From contig JALNWR010000110.1 of the NCBI GenBank assembly GCA_023230795.1, positions 1 through 8,458 of the forward strand: a DNA stretch of 8,458 bases, in the 5' to 3' direction. The number at the start of each line of letters is the position of its first letter. Positions within the stretch are counted from its first letter, which is position 1. Positions 5,673 to 8,458 of this stretch are shown here, piece after piece. The notes below the pieces were generated by a model. The model did no database searches. It was not told the origin of the DNA and saw only the letters and a list, made by a program, of their open reading frames with translations. This stretch comes from Candidatus Cloacimonadota bacterium. GTDB lineage: Bacteria > Cloacimonadota > Cloacimonadia > Cloacimonadales > Cloacimonadaceae. A program made the translations under genes and the position numbers.

Positions 5673-6050
5673 GTGGCGGAGCCAAACGGAGTGATCGAGG
5701 ATAAGGATAATCGCTTACAGGTTGAAATACCGAATACTTACATCCCGCAAGGTGCTCCCAACTACATGGCCTTCATGGTTCGAGGCAGCAGTATGAAGCC
5801 GCAGATCATGAATGACGATATAGTGTTGATATATAAGACATCTGAATGGGATAAGGTGGAAAACCTGGTCTGTGCCGTCCGGGTCGATGGAGGCATCACT
5901 CTCAAACGTGTAAAGTTTGATCATACAAAGAGAAGCCTGTTGCTGGAGCCCATCAATATAGACTACCCGACTCTTATATTAGACCATGATCAGACTAGAG
6001 ACGTTTACCTGCTCGGCACACTTGCTGTCCAGTTGCGAGTTTACGTTTAG
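5673..6050 (+). CDS. S24 (LexA/CI-type) peptidase-domain protein without a DNA-binding domain
   Basis: A 125-residue protein containing only the S24 fold of self-cleaving repressors. The nucleophile motif is GSSMKPQIMNDDIVLI (Ser40-Met41) and the general-base lysine is Lys78 in GGITLKRV. The Ser-Lys spacing of 38 is close to the 37 of LexA and UmuD. A stop codon (5667-5669) lies just upstream in frame, so no N-terminal HTH is fused, and none is visible in the other upstream frames. The start is GTG at 5673 or GTG at 5691, the latter having GGAG 9 nt upstream. It diverges from the transposition operon in the position of the Mu repressor gene. It may be a truncated repressor, or a stress-responsive half that acts with the HTH protein encoded opposite. 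No clear Ala-Gly cleavage site is visible. Confidence 0.78.
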   Translation: MAEPNGVIEDKDNRLQVEIPNTYIPQGAPNYMAFMVRGSSMKPQIMNDDIVLIYKTSEWDKVENLVCAVRVDGGITLKRVKFDHTKRSLLLEPINIDYPTLILDHDQTRDVYLLGTLAVQLRVYV

Positions 6051-6087
6051 GGGCTAATTCACTGTAAAACATGGATTTCCGAAAGCA

Positions 6088-6190
6088 GTCCAAAAACAGC
6101 GCAAATTTGCAGAAACGGTGATCAGAAAACGTCCAAATACGTCCAAAGCTCGGTGTGACACAGTCTAAAACCAGTCCAATATAAGTCCGC
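6088..6190. repeat. GTCCAA direct repeats near the presumed element end
   Basis: GTCCAAA occurs at 6088, 6131 and 6141, GTCCAAT at 6174 and GTCCGC at 6185, all in the same orientation. Two of them form a 10-bp tandem (ACGTCCAAAT, ACGTCCAAAG, 6129-6148), one helical turn apart. They lie downstream of the S24 gene in otherwise non-coding DNA, where transposase-binding sites of a Mu attL-like end would be. The function is inferred from position. Confidence 0.5.
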
Positions 6191-6225
6191 ACCAATCAAA
6201 GCCTTATCCCCATTTGTCACACCGA
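6150..6225. repeat. two outlying TGTCACACCGA sites beyond the S24 gene
   Basis: TCGGTGTGACA at 6150-6160 (minus-oriented) and TGTCACACCGA at 6215-6225 (plus-oriented), 54 nt apart. These are exact copies of the core found in the HTH gene. Being outside any gene and close to the right edge of the module, they suggest the motif is a binding site of the mobile element's own proteins and not simply a coding repeat. Confidence 0.7.
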
Positions 6226-6261
6226 CGCCCATTTGCAGTTTTGGGTGACTCTTTATAGTGA

Positions 6262-6304
6262 TTCATCCAGTTCATCCAGTTCATCCAGTATTAATCCAGT
6301 ATTG
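6262..6304. repeat. 9-bp tandem repeat TTCATCCAG and ATCCAGTATT pair
   Basis: TTCATCCAG is repeated three times without interruption (6262-6270, 6271-6279, 6280-6288), followed by TTAATCCAG (6291-6299). ATCCAGTATT also occurs twice (6284-6293 and 6295-6304). The tract lies between the last TGTCACACCGA site and the end of the lipoprotein ORF and probably belongs to the terminal region of the element. Confidence 0.75.
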
Positions 6305-6315
6305 AACGCAGGCAT

Positions 6316-6591
6316 TCACGCAAACGAAATTGATTCAGCCAGAGAAGTCAGGATAAAATCACCCGCTGTGTGACCCTTATGCAGATAACCGTATTTGTCG
6401 GTGCTGACCACACGCAGTTCAGTACTGCCGCTGCTTGTGAAAAGGGCAAATATCGGCTGAGTGTCGAAGCATTCAACCCTGGTCCAGGGTACAATATCCG
6501 GCAAATCCGGTTTAGTAGAATGTTTCTGACAAGCTGATAGAAAAATCAGGAGAATGAACAAGACTGTTCTGAAACGTTTCAATATTTTCAC
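6316..6591 (-). CDS. short lipoprotein, possibly truncated at its C-terminus
   Basis: A 91-residue protein with a lipoprotein signal: basic N-region, hydrophobic stretch and the lipobox LSAC (Cys21 when counted from GTG 6591). The mature part, with STELRVVSTDKYGYLHKG, looks like the start of a beta-strand repeat domain, which would normally be longer. It begins directly after the stop of the secreted-protein gene. The start may be GTG 6591, or TTG 6582, which has AGGTGA a few nt upstream. Its last codons may come from the end of the mobile element (around 6320-6335), which would make it an interrupted gene. The partner and function are unknown. Confidence 0.6.
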   Translation of the reverse strand: MKILKRFRTVLFILLIFLSACQKHSTKPDLPDIVPWTRVECFDTQPIFALFTSSGSTELRVVSTDKYGYLHKGHTAGDFILTSLAESISFA

Positions 6592-8073
6592 CTAACGGGT
6601 TTTACAAATTTTAGTTACATGGCTTGTGCCATATTGGTAGCGCAGCAGATATATCCCCTTGGGACAGGGTTTTCCCCCGCTGTTTTTACCGTCCCATACA
6701 GTTTCATCTTTAGTCAGTTTCAGAGAGCGTATCAACTGACCATTGATATTGAAGATGTTTAGTTTGTTTTCAGCGGCTGGAGACAAATCGTCCTGGTTGA
6801 TCTTGATGGTGATTTCATCTTTCATCGGGTTTGGATATGCGGAAATGATGTTTAGCGGAGGAGCCTGGACCTCATCATCTATTGGCAATTGTCCATTGGG
6901 CAAGAGCTTGGTGATTACCTGTGCTCCTCTATTGCCCCAAGCCCAATAGATGCATCCTTCGTCGTCGAGCGCAAGTATCCCCGGCGATGGGGAATAAATG
7001 CCCGCCTCCCAAGGCATGGCGTGGCAGATGTTATCTCCTTCTTGCTCCCATGACCGGTTGATTGCTCCATCATAGTTCATACTTAGTAAAACCCCAGCTC
7101 CATAAGTCCCAGCATATCTCGAATAACCGCATAGATAGATATTATCCGTCCCAAGTATCATTGAATTTATATCTTGCAGATAAGTGTTAGCTATGGTAAA
7201 GAGAGGCTCAAATTCTGTGTTTTCAAATCTATCGATGTGAATGCTATAATCAGGATACGCGCCCATTCGATAAGCTATAATGTATGATGGCTTGTTAGGC
7301 TCTGGGCATATAACAATATTAAAAGATTGATTCTCTCCAGGTATGTCATACTGATTAACTATAGTGCCATCCGGCTGAGTTTCCAGTATAGAGCCATTAT
7401 AGGGGGCAAATCTACAGGCAATCAGGATATTGCCATTATCCATCAGAGCCAGATCATAAGCTTCTGCATTCAGACCAGGAAGGCTCTCTTGCAAAATTGG
7501 CCAGAGAGCTGTGGTTAAAACTTCTCCCGTGGCTGAAAAGCGGACATATATTGCAGATGATGTCTGAGGATTATAACCTTGGAATACCTTGCCCACAGCT
7601 ACAATTTCATTGTTTGGAGTGCGCAGCGCCTTATTGATGGCTATTACCTTGTTGGGAAAACTAACCGCATCAGCTATGGGAGCGGTCACCCCATCACTAT
7701 CCACACTCATCAATAGAATATTGTTGTAACTATATCTGCTCATATAGGTCACAGTATCCTCTGCGTCAATATCTACTCCAATAATTGAATGATAATCAGT
7801 CCAGGGCATAAAGAACAGATTCCCCGCTGGATCCAGTTTGATAATTACCGAGTCATGAAACCATAATCTGGAAGGATTGTACGAGTCCATACTATCATAC
7901 TCCCCTATTGTCACCACACTTTTATCGGAGCATAAAAAAATGGAATTGGATGCAAAGTATTCAGAAAACTCAGAGACTGGCTCCATAGAAAATACGTAGC
8001 CGCTCTGGGAATATGCAAATCCGCATATTAGCACGATAAGCATAGTGAAAATCACTCTTTTTATATCAAACAT
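6592..8073 (-). CDS. secreted protein with C-terminal T9SS (Por) sorting domain
   Basis: A 493-residue protein starting at ATG 8073, which has AGGAG 8 nt upstream. Residues 1-22 are a Sec signal peptide (IFTMLIVLICGFAYS, cleavage probable before Gln23). Residues about 25-400 contain recurring strand-turn units such as VIIKLDPAGNLF, AIYVRFSATGEV, ILETQPDGTIV, VLLSMNYDGAI and VITKLLPNGQL, which fit a beta-propeller. Residues 408-493 are a type A sorting domain: YPNP at 413-416, NIFNINGQLIRSL, WDGKNSGGKP and KGIYLLRY. Such domains direct passage through the type IX system and cell-surface attachment. A longer in-frame start at 8190 would add a non-signal N-terminus and is unlikely. The gene is followed immediately by the lipoprotein gene. 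Ligand or activity is not apparent. Confidence 0.85.
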   Translation of the reverse strand: MFDIKRVIFTMLIVLICGFAYSQSGYVFSMEPVSEFSEYFASNSIFLCSDKSVVTIGEYDSMDSYNPSRLWFHDSVIIKLDPAGNLFFMPWTDYHSIIGVDIDAEDTVTYMSRYSYNNILLMSVDSDGVTAPIADAVSFPNKVIAINKALRTPNNEIVAVGKVFQGYNPQTSSAIYVRFSATGEVLTTALWPILQESLPGLNAEAYDLALMDNGNILIACRFAPYNGSILETQPDGTIVNQYDIPGENQSFNIVICPEPNKPSYIIAYRMGAYPDYSIHIDRFENTEFEPLFTIANTYLQDINSMILGTDNIYLCGYSRYAGTYGAGVLLSMNYDGAINRSWEQEGDNICHAMPWEAGIYSPSPGILALDDEGCIYWAWGNRGAQVITKLLPNGQLPIDDEVQAPPLNIISAYPNPMKDEITIKINQDDLSPAAENKLNIFNINGQLIRSLKLTKDETVWDGKNSGGKPCPKGIYLLRYQYGTSHVTKICKTR

Positions 8074-8132
8074 CTTGCTTACTCCTTTCTCTTTTAGCTT
8101 TCGTTTACTCTTAGAGCTATTCATGTTTTTTG

Positions 8133-8155
8133 AAGACCACCTCTCGGCAGGTCTT
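8133..8155 (-). promoter_or_regulatory. 5' leader hairpin of the secreted-protein gene
   Basis: AAGACC (8133-8138) and GGTCTT (8150-8155) pair around an 11-nt loop. In the minus-strand transcript the hairpin is followed by CAAAAAA, about 60 nt upstream of ATG 8073. It could influence mRNA stability. It is not a terminator in the gene's direction, because no U-run follows. Confidence 0.3.
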
Positions 8156-8174
8156 TGCCACACACTATATATGT

Positions 8175-8203
8175 TTAAAGCTGATCTCAAGCATTATTGT
8201 CAA
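8175..8203 (-). promoter_or_regulatory. possible promoter of the secreted-protein gene
   Basis: TTGACA on the minus strand (8198-8203) is a perfect -35 box, but the hexamer at 17 bp spacing (CTTTAA) is a poor -10. A TATATA lies further on, at 26 bp spacing. Placement is uncertain, because promoter consensus in this group is not established from this window. Confidence 0.25.
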
Positions 8204-8263
8204 GCACTTGCATAGTTGGCATTCCCCCATTTTACGAGAGTCTGATGATGGGCTGGTCGGGGT

Positions 8264-8349
8264 TTGCTATCTGAAATGCCGTCCCTACAGGACTCTATAA
8301 CCTTGTGTAGCTGTAGGTTGCTATCTAAAATGCCATCCCGATGGGACTC
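8264..8349. repeat. pair of 32-nt direct repeats with palindromic cores, 54-bp period
   Basis: The 32-nt unit at 8264-8295 (TTGCTATCTGAAATGCCGTC, then CCTACAGGACTC) recurs at 8318-8349 with about five or six differences. Each has a palindromic core: GTCC-CTACA-GGAC at 8281-8293 and TCCC-GAT-GGGA at 8336-8346. A 13-nt piece, TCCCGATGGGACT, is also present at 391-403. It looks like an interspersed intergenic repeat family. A 73-codon minus-strand ORF over it (8200-8421) has RDGI repeats produced by the DNA repeat and is not called as a gene. Beyond the repeats, 8350-8458 shows nothing recognisable. Confidence 0.7.
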
Positions 8350-8458
8350 GGATTGGAAGGATATTAATGCTGGAATCATGAATCTTAACTGCCAAAAGTA
8401 TAAACTGAAATACATAGGCATAGATGATAGCTAAGATACTATCATTAAGTTCATTATC

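Noticed and set aside
8200..8421. 73-codon minus-strand ORF
   Set aside because: Its RDGI repeats come from the intergenic DNA repeat and it has no clear ribosome binding site.

Overview
The window looks like a chromosomal stretch from a bacterium of the Fibrobacteres-Chlorobi-Bacteroidetes (FCB) side of the tree. A Cloacimonadota-like organism is my best guess. The reasons are a secreted protein with a C-terminal type IX secretion (Por) sorting domain containing a YPNP motif, combined with strong GGAGG ribosome binding sites, which argue against typical Bacteroidota. No 16S rRNA or other marker gene is present, so the phylum is an inference.

Layout. Positions 1-803 carry no clear intact gene. 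They hold a possible gene start leaving the left edge (1-89, minus), hairpins, an ORF fragment (246-497) and two tracts of 7-bp repeats (129-177 and 598-705). Positions 804-1373 are the first half of an HlyD/RND-type membrane fusion protein, cut off abruptly near 1360. From about 1360 to 6320 lies a Mu-like transposition module. On the minus strand, in transcription order, it has a small helix-turn-helix protein (4972-5571), a DDE transposase of the MuA/TnsB class (2889-4985), a MuB/TnsC-class AAA+ ATPase (2161-2877), a tandem winged-helix protein of unknown function (1445-2164) and the first about 22 codons of a further gene (from 1422), cut by the same junction that cuts the HlyD gene. Diverging from this operon is a plus-strand S24 (LexA/CI-type) peptidase-domain protein (5673-6050) with no DNA-binding domain of its own. 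Positions 6316-8073 hold a minus-strand pair: a T9SS-sorted secreted protein and a short lipoprotein that may be truncated by the element. Positions 8074-8458 are non-coding, with a hairpin and a pair of 54-bp-spaced repeats.

How it fits together. The order repressor-like S24 gene / divergent control region / small HTH gene / transposase / ATPase matches the early region of transposable phage Mu (c, operators, ner, A, B), and the S24 side would then be the attL-like end. The notable feature is an array of eleven copies or near copies of TGTCACACCGA. Nine lie inside the small HTH gene, several paired as palindromes, and two lie beyond the S24 gene near the presumed element end. This is where a shared operator / transposase-binding system would be expected. 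Most of the nine intragenic copies sit in one codon phase and encode Val-Thr, so DNA sites and protein sequence appear to have evolved together. The left side of the element has no such sites and ends in two interrupted ORFs, so the element seems to be a truncated remnant, or the junction is an assembly join.
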